Under the pieces are notes generated by a model. It saw nothing but the letters and a program-made list of their open reading frames with translations. It searched no databases and was not told where the DNA came from. The position numbers were made by a program, and so were the translations under genes. A stretch of 64,000 bases of DNA from Pectinophora gossypiella (Eukaryota > Arthropoda > Insecta > Lepidoptera > Gelechiidae): NCBI RefSeq assembly GCF_024362695.1, contig NC_065405.1, positions 2,364,672 to 2,428,671 of the forward strand, in the 5' to 3' direction. Positions 40,856 through 51,122 of the stretch are shown here, in pieces. Every line of letters starts with the position of its first letter. The first letter of the stretch is position 1.

Positions 40856-41399
40856 GGCTAACTCCTCTAAATGCCTACTATCTTGTACTGATTTTATATA
40901 AGGTTATATTACTTCTACAGGCTGTGTGGTGTGACGAATCCGCTATAAATAGCCGTGACTGACATACATCGAGGCTGGCCCTATGCGTGATACTGGTTTT
41001 AATATGTTCTTGTGTAGGTTATGATTCCACATCATTATACATAGACCTACGTCCAGGGTATACTGAGCCACCACCACAAGGTTTCTAACCATTTTTAAAT
41101 GGATAGTAAACATATTTATTACGTTAAAAAATATATATTTATTTTTGAACGTAGTGAATAATAAATAAATAATATAGTTTTTTAATAGAAAAATAATTAT
41201 AAATTTAATTTGAACTATTTTTGTAAATTGAGAATTTATGTAGTACCACACAAAGTGTTTTTTCAACTGTCTACTTATATATTAATTAAATAATAATTTG
41301 CCCATTTAACTTGTAAAGGAATTCTTGAAGTAATATAGGTTACAAAAATAATAAATAAATTTACTTAGAGTTGAAATTAATTCGTATAATGAGGTTCTT
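40856..41399. other. No recognised feature
   Basis: AT-rich; the 107-aa minus frame at 40943-41266 is low-complexity Phe/Ile/Asn-rich and probably chance. Confidence 0.4.
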
Positions 41400-41725
41400 T
41401 CCATGCTACGTTCACCAAAAACAATATAGATGTATCCATGTGATAATTATCTATTTTCTCATTACTCGGGTACATAATTATTTCAAAATAATTGTGCCTT
41501 GATATTTGTATGCTTATTACTTTTATTTATTTTGATCGGAATAATAATGGGTGGAAGATGTAAATGTGCCTAGGTGTAATAAAAAGGATAATTTATATAT
41601 TCATACCTAAAATGAAAGATAAAAGATGCATATATTATCCATGTAATTAGAAGGTTAAATGAAGAAAAATCTGAACAGCGCCGTCGATATTGTCTTTGAG
41701 GACCGTAGCCTAGCAAATCCCTCCT
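41400..41725. mobile_element. T3 MITE
   Basis: CATGCTACGTTCACCAAAAA and CGTGTGATAATTATCTATTT-like start; TTTTGATCGGAATAATAATG in the middle; CTGAACAGCGCCGTCGATAT and GACCGTAGCCTAGCAAAT at right. Several small deletions. Confidence 0.75.
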
Positions 41726-42119
41726 TCGTATTTTTAAATAACAATAGCCATAAAGGAGTACGTACCAAGGACGAGTACAGAAGGCTCAGACTAAATAAAT
41801 AAAAAATCGCAACCACGGGAGCGGCATTCTGCGCTGTTCGCCGTGCCGCACGGACGTCCCGCTCCCTGGCCAGCCCGCTCCGCCACCGCTGCCAACCGGT
41901 TCCCCGAACCCGCACCTGGCTACCTGCGTTGCGACCCTTGCCATTCGAGTCGCCATTGTTCTTCTCAGAACACTTTCGGCTCATCTTAGTTTCAAGGTTA
42001 AATAAACGACTGTTATTACAGTTTACATCGATATTTAACTTAAAACCACAGTTTCGTGGTCCTCAGTGGATACCTAGCGGTGCTAACTAAGCTGAGTGGA
42101 GCGTAGACCCGGGACGCTC

Positions 42120-42142
42120 ACTTGTCTCACTTTGAGACAAGT
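42120..42142. repeat. Perfect 10-bp hairpin in leader
   Basis: ACTTGTCTCA, loop CTT, TGAGACAAGT. Confidence 0.9.
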
Positions 42143-42353
42143 ACAACCCGGACGGGGCTAGGACCACCGGCCTTGGGGACTACCCTAGTCGACCCTAGCT
42201 GTCACCCGGGGGAGAGTGACCATTCTCTTCCCCTTATCACTTCTCTTCGTGTTTCGGGGTGTAAAAACCCTCCGCACTTAGAGCATAGGAACCCTCTCGC
42301 ACAATAAGATCGGCGAAGGGATACAAGCTTAGGGCACACTATTAGCACACACC

Positions 42354-42421
42354 CTCTTTGCCAACCCCATCAAAGAGGCAAAACTCATATTCTACACAAC
42401 CTCGAGAAATCCCACTCGAGG
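42354..42421. repeat. Two further leader hairpins
   Basis: CTCTTTG/CAAAGAG (42354-42360, 42371-42377) and CCTCGAG/CTCGAGG (42400-42406, 42415-42421), loops 10 and 8. Confidence 0.85.
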
Positions 42422-42491
42422 CACGTTAGTGAGTCTAAGAGATTTTTCTTTGGCATTATTTAGTCAGTAGCGTCCCCTATCTTTCTTAATA

Positions 42492-44198
42492 ATGGCGGAC
42501 GAAAGGGAGGCGCATATATTATATGCCTTGGCCAACCATCCTGAAGAGGTTTGGGCTATAGCCGTCGCCAGCGCGCGGGTAAATAGAGAATTTTACGAGT
42601 CTTTGTGCCAAGTCGACCCGATGGTAGCCAAGATCATTGCGGATGCTCCCTCTTCCTGTCCCGAAATGTTAGCCGATCTTACGCCCGAAAATACTATTTC
42701 ATCTCCCGTCGCGTCTGTTTCCGCTCCCGTTACTAGTCTTACTGTTGACGACCCTAATTATGAGTCTGATTCATCAACATATTTCTCTTGTGATGAAGAA
42801 TTCTCGGTGGTTCCTGATAACGTAGAGTCATTCCCTGTTTCTATTACCCCTCTCCCAACTAGTTCTACGGTAGCCCTCAGTTCGACAAAGGTGAATGGTG
42901 ACGATCAAGTTTCCAAATTTCCACTAATTATCCCTAAGGATATATCCAGGCAGAAGAATGAGGTCTTAGTACCCGATACGCCTAAGATCCATGTTAGCTC
43001 TTCAAGTGAACATCAAAAGCTCACTTCAGTTCCTAAAGGCCAGATACAATCCCTTTCGGAGAATCGGACCTTCCAAGTAATTCTGAGGGGAATACATAGA
43101 AATATGAAAATGTCAACAATTAAATTAGATCTTTTAAACAGAGACTTTCCGATCCTTGAAGTGCATGGTATATACCGTGGTCATACCCGCTACACCAACA
43201 TGGCCTTACTCATTCTTAAGAAGTCAGACGAGGGCGAAAGAATCTTTGATTTGAAGTCTTGTTTCTGTGCGTCAAATTTGAAAGTCGAAGTCCCCCATAA
43301 TAGAATGTACAAATCACAGTGCAACAGGTACCAATTTTATGGGAGCCGGCCATTCTGTGCACAATGTAGGCCCCTAAACGAACAATTCACATCGGATTCT
43401 TTCCAAGATAATCCCCCCTCTGACCATCAGATTACCAATAAAGATTTAGCTGTTCAGAAAGTTCCGCAACTCGATACCTCTCCAGCCGTCTTGGCCTCTT
43501 CCTCGCAATTAGCTCAAGAGATCCCTTCTCAATCTCTAGCGTCTGTCCTTCAGGCTAAAAGTACCAGTGAGGAGTCCCTCGCTCCTATTCCCAAACCCGA
43601 GTTGGACTCTTTGTCTTTAAAAGTTCAGGATGTGCTTCGGAGTTTAACCAGGCACTCCACCAATGCGGCAACTTCTCACGTACGTCGTACCTTTTTACAG
43701 TTAGTCGCTATAATTATGTTTACCTTAAAAATGGCTTACAAATTTTCGAAAATCACGATAGATATGAATGAAATTACGCAGGAGAGAATAGTTCATGAGT
43801 TAATTCTATGTCTATTCGATGACAATGACTTAGAAGAGTTTAGGCATGTTACTGAGATTATTAAAAACACTGAGGCTAATTATCTTGCTTATAAGGACGC
43901 TGAAGTAAAACTCAATAAGATAGCTAAAGATTTGGCTTTGTCTGCTAGAGATCCGGACCATATTCGTTCCAATGACTCCTCATCCGTTAACAAACCGGAT
44001 GACTTTTCTAAAAACTTGGCATTAGTGTTACGTGTTTTAGATTATGCAGAGAAAGACGAATATAAAACCGTTAAGAAAATACTTAAAAAAGGAAGGGCTG
44101 ACTACCTCGCTTATAACGATGCCAAGCTTAAGTATGACAAGTTAGTTGACTCTCTGGCTACTAAGTATAATGCTGGTGATTCACGAATTGTATTGTAA
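42492..44198 (+). CDS. Gag-like (ORF1) protein of a jockey-type LINE, 568 aa
   Basis: The only long ORF here, intact from the first ATG after the in-frame TAG at 42468. Residues 1-190: a short Ala/Glu-rich start, then Ser/Thr/Pro-rich acidic sequence. Residues 194-276 (FQVILRGIHRNMK... LILKKSDEGERIFDLK) fit the PRE_C2HC domain that precedes zinc knuckles in jockey-type gag proteins. The knuckle is broken: C277 and C289/C292 remain, but Tyr280 stands where the second Cys should be and Ser285 where the His should be. Residues 446-484 and 522-557 are internal repeats (EANYLAYKDAEVKLNKIAKD and RADYLAYNDAKLKYDKLVDS), helical and Lys-rich. Normally this ORF packages LINE RNA and is followed by an RT; no RT follows. 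Either an ORF1-only (HAL1-like) element or a co-opted gag. Product class is confident; host function is not. Confidence 0.8.
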   Translation: MADEREAHILYALANHPEEVWAIAVASARVNREFYESLCQVDPMVAKIIADAPSSCPEMLADLTPENTISSPVASVSAPVTSLTVDDPNYESDSSTYFSCDEEFSVVPDNVESFPVSITPLPTSSTVALSSTKVNGDDQVSKFPLIIPKDISRQKNEVLVPDTPKIHVSSSSEHQKLTSVPKGQIQSLSENRTFQVILRGIHRNMKMSTIKLDLLNRDFPILEVHGIYRGHTRYTNMALLILKKSDEGERIFDLKSCFCASNLKVEVPHNRMYKSQCNRYQFYGSRPFCAQCRPLNEQFTSDSFQDNPPSDHQITNKDLAVQKVPQLDTSPAVLASSSQLAQEIPSQSLASVLQAKSTSEESLAPIPKPELDSLSLKVQDVLRSLTRHSTNAATSHVRRTFLQLVAIIMFTLKMAYKFSKITIDMNEITQERIVHELILCLFDDNDLEEFRHVTEIIKNTEANYLAYKDAEVKLNKIAKDLALSARDPDHIRSNDSSSVNKPDDFSKNLALVLRVLDYAEKDEYKTVKKILKKGRADYLAYNDAKLKYDKLVDSLATKYNAGDSRIVL

Positions 44199-44362
44199 GG
44201 ATGTGGTCATTAGATATTTTTTCATGGAGTACTTTACATATTTAATTTTATACTCCACCCGATGCTAGTTCGACTAACATAATGTACTTAGACTAAACAT
44301 TTCGCTTTTTTATCATTAGTATTCTTAAACTTAGTCTCTCAGTTTTATTCATCGTTTTTCTT
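44199..44362 (+). other. Spacer after the ORF
   Basis: AT-rich, no RT frame and no canonical AATAAA. Leads directly into the composite 3' region. Confidence 0.5.
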
Positions 44363-44885
44363 CAGTGAGGTACTGGCCAGTATCCGATTTACGATCCCTG
44401 ACTAGACCAAACTATAGGCGACCAATCAGCTCACGACAACAAACACTTCAAACTCATTACCAACCCCGCCGGTGGGGTTGAAAATTTATCTTTCAGCGCC
44501 TATCGCTCGCGACCCACTTTGGGTCGCTCTTAGTATGATTTTTCTCAGACAACGCTCTGAGCCGAGGTTCGCGCCCACCTGGGCACCCTCAGACGCGTTG
44601 TCTTAAATTTATTATCGGGGAGAGCCTTCAGCGATCTCCGTTTAACCGGTTATGTAAACGCCATCAGAGGCGACAAAAAGATAAATTGAGGATTTCCTCC
44701 GTGCTTCGGAGGGCACGTAAAGCCGTCGGTCCCGACTGTTGACTCAAGTCAATGGTCGTTAAACAAGCCGGTGGCCTACGGCTCAAAACTTTAAGAACTG
44801 GGTTCAACCCACTGAGCAGTGTATTGGAATACGTTCCATACCCCGACAGCTTCAGCTTAGGGGAGCACACGAGCCCATAAGTGGG
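44363..44885 (+). mobile_element. Composite 3' region: D-like + SINE core + B-like tail
   Basis: 44363-44690 follows D from its 5' end (GGTACTGGCCAGTATCCG, GACCAATCAGCTCACGACA-like, GAGGTTCGCGCCCACCTGGG). 44698-44735 has CCTCCGTGCTTCGGAGGGCA and AAGCCGTCGGTCCCG, the shared core. 44790-44885 (GGTTCAACCCACTGAGCAGT, GTTCCATACCCCGACAGCTT) resembles the SINE-B tail. All are more diverged than the short copies. Plausibly the 3' UTR of the 42.5-kb element. Confidence 0.6.
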
Positions 44886-44935
44886 TCAATTTTTAAAATT
44901 TATATTTATCCAAGGGGTAATATCCTTTTCTGGAG

Positions 44936-45003
44936 CCTTGATAGGTCCACTTCTGGGCTCAGGCCTCCCTTCAAGCAGTCAAAGAGGGTATGGAAATTAT
45001 TCC
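44936..45003 (-). mobile_element. SINE-B-like tail, diverged
   Basis: CTGGGCTCAGGCCTCCCTTC, then AGAGGGTATGGAAATTATTC. Confidence 0.5.
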
Positions 45004-45324
45004 ACGGCTTATCTTTATTTTTTGACGTGACTTATTGTAGATTTGCCGCAGATGGCATTAACTACTTGGCCGGACAAATGGGGAGTGCTGAAGGCTCTCA
45101 CCCGGTACAACGTTTAAGACAACAGGCCTGAGGGTGCCCAGGTGGGCGCGAACCTCGAAAAATATTTGAAAGAATTATTCGACCCTAGCGGGTCGATAGG
45201 GATAGGCGTTGTTAGAGGGAAATCGTCGACCACGCCGGGTCCTGAAGTGTTTAGTGTCGCGAGCTGATTGGGCGCCTCTATGGCTAGAGTAATCGGTTCG
45301 TCGGGATCGTATCCACGGTTTATC
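45002..45324 (-). mobile_element. D element, 299 bp, with 12-bp TSD
   Basis: Element 45014-45312. CCACGGCTTATC (45002-45013) and CCACGGTTTATC (45313-45324) differ at one base. About 40 bp in the middle are missing (GCGAACCTCGAAAAATATTT). Confidence 0.9.
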
Positions 45325-45382
45325 ATAAACTTATGTGTATGTACCGGATACACCCATATTAGGTATGTACACTTCTGGCTGA

Positions 45383-45631
45383 CAGTCTTCATAGCCCAGT
45401 GGTTGAACTTGGGCTCCCGATCTGGAGGTCCCAGGTTCGATTCCCGGTGGGGACATATCACAAAAATTACTTTGTAGTCCCTAGTTTGGTTAGGACATTA
45501 CACACTGATCACTCGATTGTCCGAAAGCAAGATGATCTGTGCTTCGGAAGGCACGTTAAGCTGTTAGTCCCGGTTACTATTTCCCGGTGTAATTACGTAA
45601 CCGTTATACGAGCTATGTCAGGGGCCTGTTC
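45383..45631 (+). mobile_element. SINE-A, 3'-truncated
   Basis: Head TCATAGCCCAGTGGTTGAAC, CAGGTTCGATTCCCGG, core GTGCTTCGGAAGGCACGTTA. At CAGGGGCCTG it joins a 22-bp D scrap (45632-45653, AGACGACGCCCTGAGCCAAG). Confidence 0.85.
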
Positions 45632-45653
45632 CCAGACGACGCCCTGAGCCAAG

Positions 45654-46242
45654 TATCAATCGGGTTAAAAAAGGCAGTTGAAAAGGCCAGTCTAAAAGTT
45701 TTATCTTATAATAAAAATCGATTTTGTAAGCATTAAGTTCATGATATTTAAATATTATTTAAATATTTTTTTATGCAAGTTATCCGGTCCACGAAGAAAC
45801 TTGTTTGAAAATGTCAAGATTCCGAATAAAATCGATAAATCGCAAATATTCTCCAATCAATCGCTTGATTAATGAGCTAACTATTGTACCTAAATTTAGT
45901 TACTTAATAAAATTGATGAAATAGAAGCCACGAGATTGGATACGGCGGCAGTATGCGTACTTTTTGACCATAAGTTGCAACCAGGAGTTTATGAATGTTG
46001 TCGTTATCTTTAATTGTGGTATCAGTTACGTATTTATATGTGCTAATGTGTCAAAACATGTACTGTTGATTATCATGTTGATAACCTATAATAAATAAAT
46101 AAAATAAAATAATGTAGGTACTGTAGAGTATGTGATGATGTATACGTATGAATTTAGTAGAAGTGTAGCGGTTCAGAGGATTCTGACGATTCCCGGTGCA
46201 TTCAGTTTATTTCAAGGCGGAGAAAGAGACACAAGACAAAAT
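45654..46242. other. No gene; AATAAA-rich tail
   Basis: AT-rich. AATAAATAAATAAAATAAAA at about 46091-46111 may be a LINE 3' end. Confidence 0.4.
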
Positions 46243-46428
46243 TCACCTCCGTGGTCCAGTGGTTGAGCTTTGGGCTCACGATGCGGAGGTCCTAAATTCG
46301 ATTCCCGGTGGGGACATATCACAAAAAATATTTTGAGGTCCCTAGTTTGGTTAGGACATTACAGGCTGATCACCTGATTGTCCTAAAGTAAAATGATCCG
46401 TGCTTCGGAAGGCACGTTAATCAATGGC
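46243..46428 (+). mobile_element. SINE-A, 3'-truncated after the core
   Basis: CCTCCGTGGTCCAGTGGTTG to GTGCTTCGGAAGGCACGTTA. The B box has decayed to CCTAAATTCGATTCCC. Confidence 0.85.
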
Positions 46429-46532
46429 TGACGTAGCTTAGAGCCCTGTTGTCTGTGAGGAAACTGACGCGACCTTGTTCGATATAAGGGCATTTATTTA
46501 TTACAATATTGCTTATTATACACATTATAAAG

Positions 46533-46850
46533 GGCCTCTGTGGTCCAGTGGTTGAGTGTTGGGCTCACGATCGGTCCTGGGTTCGATTCCCGGTGGGGAC
46601 ATATCACAAAAATTACTTTCTGGACCCTAGTTTGGTTCGGACATTACAGGCTGTTCACCTGATTGTCCGAAAGTAAGATGATCCGTGCTTCGGAAGGCAC
46701 GTTAAGTCGTTGGTCCCGGTTACTATTTACTGATGTAAGTAAGTAGTCGTTACATGAGCCATGTCAGGGGCCTTTGGCGGCTCAATAGTAACTCTGACAC
46801 CAGGGTTGATGAGGTTGGTATTTCACCTCACAACCCACACGATAGAAGAA
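46533..46850 (+). mobile_element. SINE-A, full length
   Basis: GGCCTCTGTGGTCCAGTGGT to AACCCACACGATAGAAGAAC. 8 bp of the head are deleted (CACGATCGGTCCTGGG). Confidence 0.9.
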
Positions 46851-47056
46851 CTTAATTAAAACCATGCAAGAGCCTTTGTGAAAATTCACATTCGGGTGTA
46901 ATTTTTGTTGACCTTGCAATAGACAACTTAGTTTCGATCAAATTAAAATTGTGATCAGTAATATATGTTTCGAAGAAATCGAGGTTTTATTGAAGATAAT
47001 CACAACAGAATACGATTGATTAGAAAGGCGCTTACGTGGTTTTTCTATATACGTAT

Positions 47057-47325
47057 ACTAGCGATCCGCCCCGGCTTCGCTCGGGCGCAATGCTGAGGAA
47101 AAAGTGAAATTATTTACGACATCACAATAAAAACCTCAAAAATAACAGTATTTCTTAACTATTTAATGCATGTTATTATACGTATAAACCTTCCTCTTGA
47201 ATCACTCTATCTATTAAAAAAACCGCATCAAAATCTGTTGCGTAGTTTTAAAGATTTAAGCGTACATAGGGATATAGGGATAGAAAAAGCGACTTTGTTT
47301 TATACTATGTAGTGATAGTAAATAA
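47057..47325 (+). repeat. M repeat, uninterrupted
   Basis: TAGCGATCCGCCCCGGCTTC, GCTCGGGCGCAATGCTGAGG, CTTCCTCTTGAATCACTCTA, AAGCGACTTTGTTTTATACT. Shows the empty site of the SINE-B at 21705. Confidence 0.8.
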
Positions 47326-48049
47326 AAAAGCTTACTTGACGTAAGGACTGGCAATATGTTCGTAAAACTGCACTATCGAGATCGAGAATGTACAGTTTCG
47401 GCGGCAGACAGTGGCACTGCATTCCAGTTTTTTATGTTTCCGCCGGTTTATGGCGGACGGGTAATTGGTGGCCGGGGAGCCTATCTGTGGACCAAGGCTC
47501 CAAAGCAGGCAGTTCATTGCGTTGAAAAAATTAAAATTAAGTACTTAGAAATTAAACTCCGTTTTCATTGGAAAAGTGATTGTGTTCTTTTTTTAAATTA
47601 TAATTCTTAAGTTTTCGAAAATGAGAACTTTAAAAAAATTGTGTTCTAAATTTAAATATTTTATTTGTGAACACAGGTTAGGTAGGTATAAGAGTTGAGA
47701 GGCGGTAAAGATGCGATAAACTAAGTCGTATCTATAGTCCTTTTTGGTGTATTTTTCCTGTGTAGGTAAGTACATTAAACTGTAATAAAATATGTTAGAA
47801 CTTTGATTATGAATGTCTGTGATTGATAAGATAACTTGAAGTTTTCCAGTTTTTTCTCACTATGTACCTACCAACTTTACATCTTTATACTATTTTATTT
47901 ATCAAGATAGAATAAAAAGTATTAGCTGACCACAAACCCGTTCTTCAAGTAACATGAGACAAACTGTAACGTGTAACGAAAGAGTATAAAATTTCAACCA
48001 AAATATCTGTTAGAAAGTTAATCGATTCGCAAAATCCGGCTGGAGTGTA
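47326..48049. other. Unrecognised; short frames
   Basis: Overlapping frames at 47332-47610 lie in a GC-richer patch (GGCGGACGGGTAATTGGTGG) but have no known motif. Confidence 0.35.
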
Positions 48050-48500
48050 CCCTAAACCGGTTGTTCGGCGCCAAGGCGGCCGCCATCGCGCCATTACGAA
48101 ATTTCGGCCATGTTTGTTTCGCTGTGCAAAACCGCATTCGAAAAACTACAATTCTACCTAGATTTAAAACCAATAGAATCAAAAAGTAAGTTCGAAGTTA
48201 AGAGTAAAGACTTTACTAGCTTTGAATTCATATTCCAAACGATCGATTGTGTTTTTTGAGAAAAGCGCCCTCTCGCGATGACGTCAGCGCGGGTGGCGGC
48301 GCGAGGGGGGGTGGGGGCGGGGCGAGCGCGCGCGCCGCAGTCGGCCGCCGCCAAGTGCTCGCGACCGCGCCTGCGCGCCGCACGGCCGCACCACGCAGTG
48401 ACGTTATCCCAGTTGCCATATTACCACCACCTCAAACAACTCGCAACCCTGTGGCCCCTTAGGGCTGTCTCCAGAACGAGCATAGATATATTTTGGTGAG
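48050..48500 (+). promoter_or_regulatory. Candidate CpG-rich promoter and first exon
   Basis: 48060-48110 has GCGGCCGCCATCGCGCC. 48270-48410 is strongly GC- and CpG-rich (GCGAGCGCGCGCGCCGCAGT). A full CRE, TGACGTCA, lies at 48279-48286 and GTGACGTTA at about 48399. TTTTG/GTGAGTAG at about 48493-48501 is a good splice donor. Overlapping frames on both strands are composition artefacts. No downstream exon recognised. Confidence 0.5.
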
Positions 48501-48991
48501 TAGATTTTTTACAAATATATTTTCATGTAGTTTCAGTTTAGACTAGATTTCAGTATCGGTTTTCGTGTCTCGGAAATTTAGAACGGTTAAGATTTTCTGT
48601 TTTATCTCGTCAAACTTTTTATATTTTTATGTTTAAACTACCCTCTGATTAGTGGTAAAAAAATGAAAATTGAGCTAAATTCGTTAGTTACAGGCTAAGT
48701 AACATATATGTTTAGTTTTTTGGGCAGTTCTTTGTGCAAGTACATCCGGGTTCGTCTGAGGCTGTTCGCCCACAGCAGGCCTTGACCGCCGCGAACTCCG
48801 TCTAGTCTCGGCTTACCTACACCCATACACACACACGACACATGCATTTGTATCTCCAGTTAATTTATATTAGAAAGTCGGCTACGGTAACTTTATAGCC
48901 ATTCCAGTCTTCACACTTCTCACGAGTAAGTACGTTTTTCTTGGAGAAATTAAATTGTCCATGAAATTATTTTGTAGACGCAGGAGTTTTT
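48501..48991. other. No recognised feature
   Basis: First intron if the exon upstream is real; AT-rich with a GC patch at 48745-48815. Confidence 0.35.
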
Positions 48992-49356
48992 AATGAACGA
49001 CTTTCCAGGCTACGTTCACCAAAATCAATATAGATGGCGTTGTACAGGTTTATCGTGATGATTACCTATTATTTTATTACTTAAGTACATAATTATACCA
49101 AAATACAATGTAATGGCAGAAGTATATATAAAAATATTTATTGCTTTTGGATCAGAAACGTATAAAATTATGTTGCTACCTATATTTCTTTTCTTATTTT
49201 GATCAGAATAATACTGGGTGGAAGATGTCGGTGCCTGGGTATAATAAAATTGTCATTATTGATACCCTAAAAACAAAGATAAAAGATGCATGTCTTTTAT
49301 TTATGAAATTGGAAGGTTAAACGAAAGAAAATCTGTAGCCTGGAAAGTCCTTCATT
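48992..49356. mobile_element. T3 MITE, complete
   Basis: TAATGAACGACTTTCCAGGC at left mirrors GCCTGGAAAGTCCTTCATTA at right; TA at both ends suits a TA duplication. Part of the inner right TIR is deleted. Confidence 0.82.
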
Positions 49357-49867
49357 AGGAAAAAAATGTGTAATTTATAATTGGAGGGACGCGCGCGTTG
49401 ATGTCTAACGTATGGGGTGGTCTGGACGCCATTATTACGAATTAACGTATTCATTTTAACAGTTATCGCGTATTTTAAATTCAAATGAATAAAAACATAA
49501 TTATTAGCGGGTAGACGCAAAAATGGCAATATAAAAATGTTTCGCTTGACAAAAAAGAACAGTTTTTTATAATTCCCTCAGCCTCGTTTACAAGGTTTCA
49601 AATTCTAAAGTCCGTTTACAATGTTAGTCGTGATTTTTCCTTACTCGGCGGACCTTGTTTCGAAACGAGGCAGATTTCCATCTTTTCCTTGTAACTAAAT
49701 TCAATATTCCCCCCATGGCACCGACGGGTAAAATAATCCCCGTGTTTGAAGGGGACCTTATGCAAAGAACCCTCAATTATTGGATGTAAGGATACGACTA
49801 GACAAGATTAACAGATTGCTTGCTACTGAAATAAATCTTTTATTTGCATCGTAACCTTTTAATTGTG
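49357..49867. other. No recognised feature
   Basis: AT-rich, no convincing ORF. Confidence 0.4.
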
Positions 49868-50038
49868 AAAGATACTGGGGATTTAAAAAGGCCACATAGA
49901 GGCAATTCATCTTAAAAAAGCCTTATTGCAATTTGACATTTGCGCACATAAAAGTAAGTGCGCAATGCAAACAAATGTCAAACAGTAATATTGCTTTTTC
50001 AGATGAATAGCTTCGATGTGGCTTTTTTAACCACCCTG
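49868..50038. mobile_element. T4 MITE
   Basis: TACTGGGGATTTAAAAAGGC at left and CTTTTTTAACCACCCTGTA at right, TA at each end. Centre GCGCACATAAAAGTAAGTGC. Confidence 0.78.
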
Positions 50039-50060
50039 TACTCTTAAACTCTCAGTTTTG

Positions 50061-50231
50061 CACCAATGAGTTATTAATTTATCTTAAGTGCAATTTTCAC
50101 TAATACATACCTAGCTCGAGTATTATAGACGGCGATACGGCTCACCATCTAAAAGAAAGTTGTTCTAACAGAAATTTCGGTGAAGCGTGGGTACTCAGTT
50201 CATCTTGCGATGGATGTACCTCTGACCAGTT
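50061..50231 (+). repeat. V repeat
   Basis: TTTTGCACCAATGAGTTATT, TTATAGACGGCGATACGGCT, CTTGCGATGGATGTACCTCT. Confidence 0.65.
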
Positions 50232-50989
50232 TAGTGTGTCCATAAAATAGGATTTTTTGGGATAAAACCTTTATACTGTAGCAAAAGCCGATAAAAATTT
50301 CGAACACGAGAGTGATATTGTAAAGAATCCATTTTCATTTTGAAGTAGGTACGGAACTCGATAAATCTGTATTTTCTATTAGGATACGCAGAGGTTTTTT
50401 GACAGTAAAATCTCCAAGTTACTTTATCGCGTTTTCATGAGGTCCGATTAATTGAGGTCTTGACAAGTCCAGTTTTTATGTTCTATGTATATAATACGCC
50501 TATAGGTATTTTATGATTTATTAACTATATTCTATGACACATGATATTCTATGGGTTTATATAGCTTACATGAACAAAAGACGCAATCCTCTTTAAACGC
50601 GTGTCTTTATTGCAATCCGCATATTTCTCATTTAATGCGAAATTGATGATATTCAGGTACATAACCCAGTGATATGTCGCCATATAAATGTGTTTCAACC
50701 GAGTATCGGGTTGGGCAACGTATAATGTTTAATACTTAACTGCATCTGGTTCTTGCTATAAGTAATCGTCGAAAACTGGGACAGATACCTAATTGTTGTA
50801 ATTGCATGCAATACGTGCTGGACTTTTATAATTTTGCGTAATTTGCTCTTGGAATTTTCGTATTTATTTTTATAATTTATAAAGTAGAAAAGATCATCGT
50901 ATCCATCCTAGGACTTTCTACAAAAAAATCTTAAATACTTATGGCTCTATCCACCTTATAAGGAATAACGAATTAGACTTTATGTTTTT
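50232..50989. other. No recognised feature
   Basis: AT-rich, no ORF. Confidence 0.4.
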
Positions 50990-51122
50990 AAATTCATTCT
51001 TGTATCATAGATACTTACTATCACGTGGTTTCCAGCATTTGTGCCCGGTTGTGGCAATAGACACGTGTCCTAGGTATTATTTGGGACTTAAATACAGCGA
51101 GGAGTGCCTACTCCTTCCTGTA
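50990..51122 (+). mobile_element. SINE-P, body only
   Basis: TATCACGTGGTTTCCAGCAT, TTGTGCCCGGTTGTGGCAAT, AGCGAGGAGTGCCTACTCCT. The middle is shortened. Confidence 0.6.

Larger units (their letters stand above)
41800..42491 (+). promoter_or_regulatory. GC-rich leader upstream of the gag-like ORF
   Basis: From about 41815 (GGAGCGGCATTCTGCGCTGT) base composition changes from the AT-rich surroundings. TTAAATAAACGACTGTTATT near 42000 resembles an LTR or UTR end, but no partner copy was found downstream. Three perfect short hairpins follow: 42120-42142, 42354-42377 and 42400-42421. The last in-frame stop before the ORF is TAG at 42468. Likely the 5' UTR of the element. Confidence 0.5.

Noticed and set aside
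40943..41266. 107-aa minus-strand protein
   Set aside because: Phe/Ile/Asn/Lys-rich low-complexity translation of AT-rich DNA without motifs.
41800..42060. LTR before the gag-like ORF
   Set aside because: Only a vague resemblance in AAATAAACGACTG; no second copy after the ORF, and the protein is of LINE type. Kept only as a leader.
48154..48499. Several Ala/Arg-rich ORFs on both strands in the GC island
   Set aside because: Overlapping frames on both strands without motifs; expected where stop codons are rare because of GC content.
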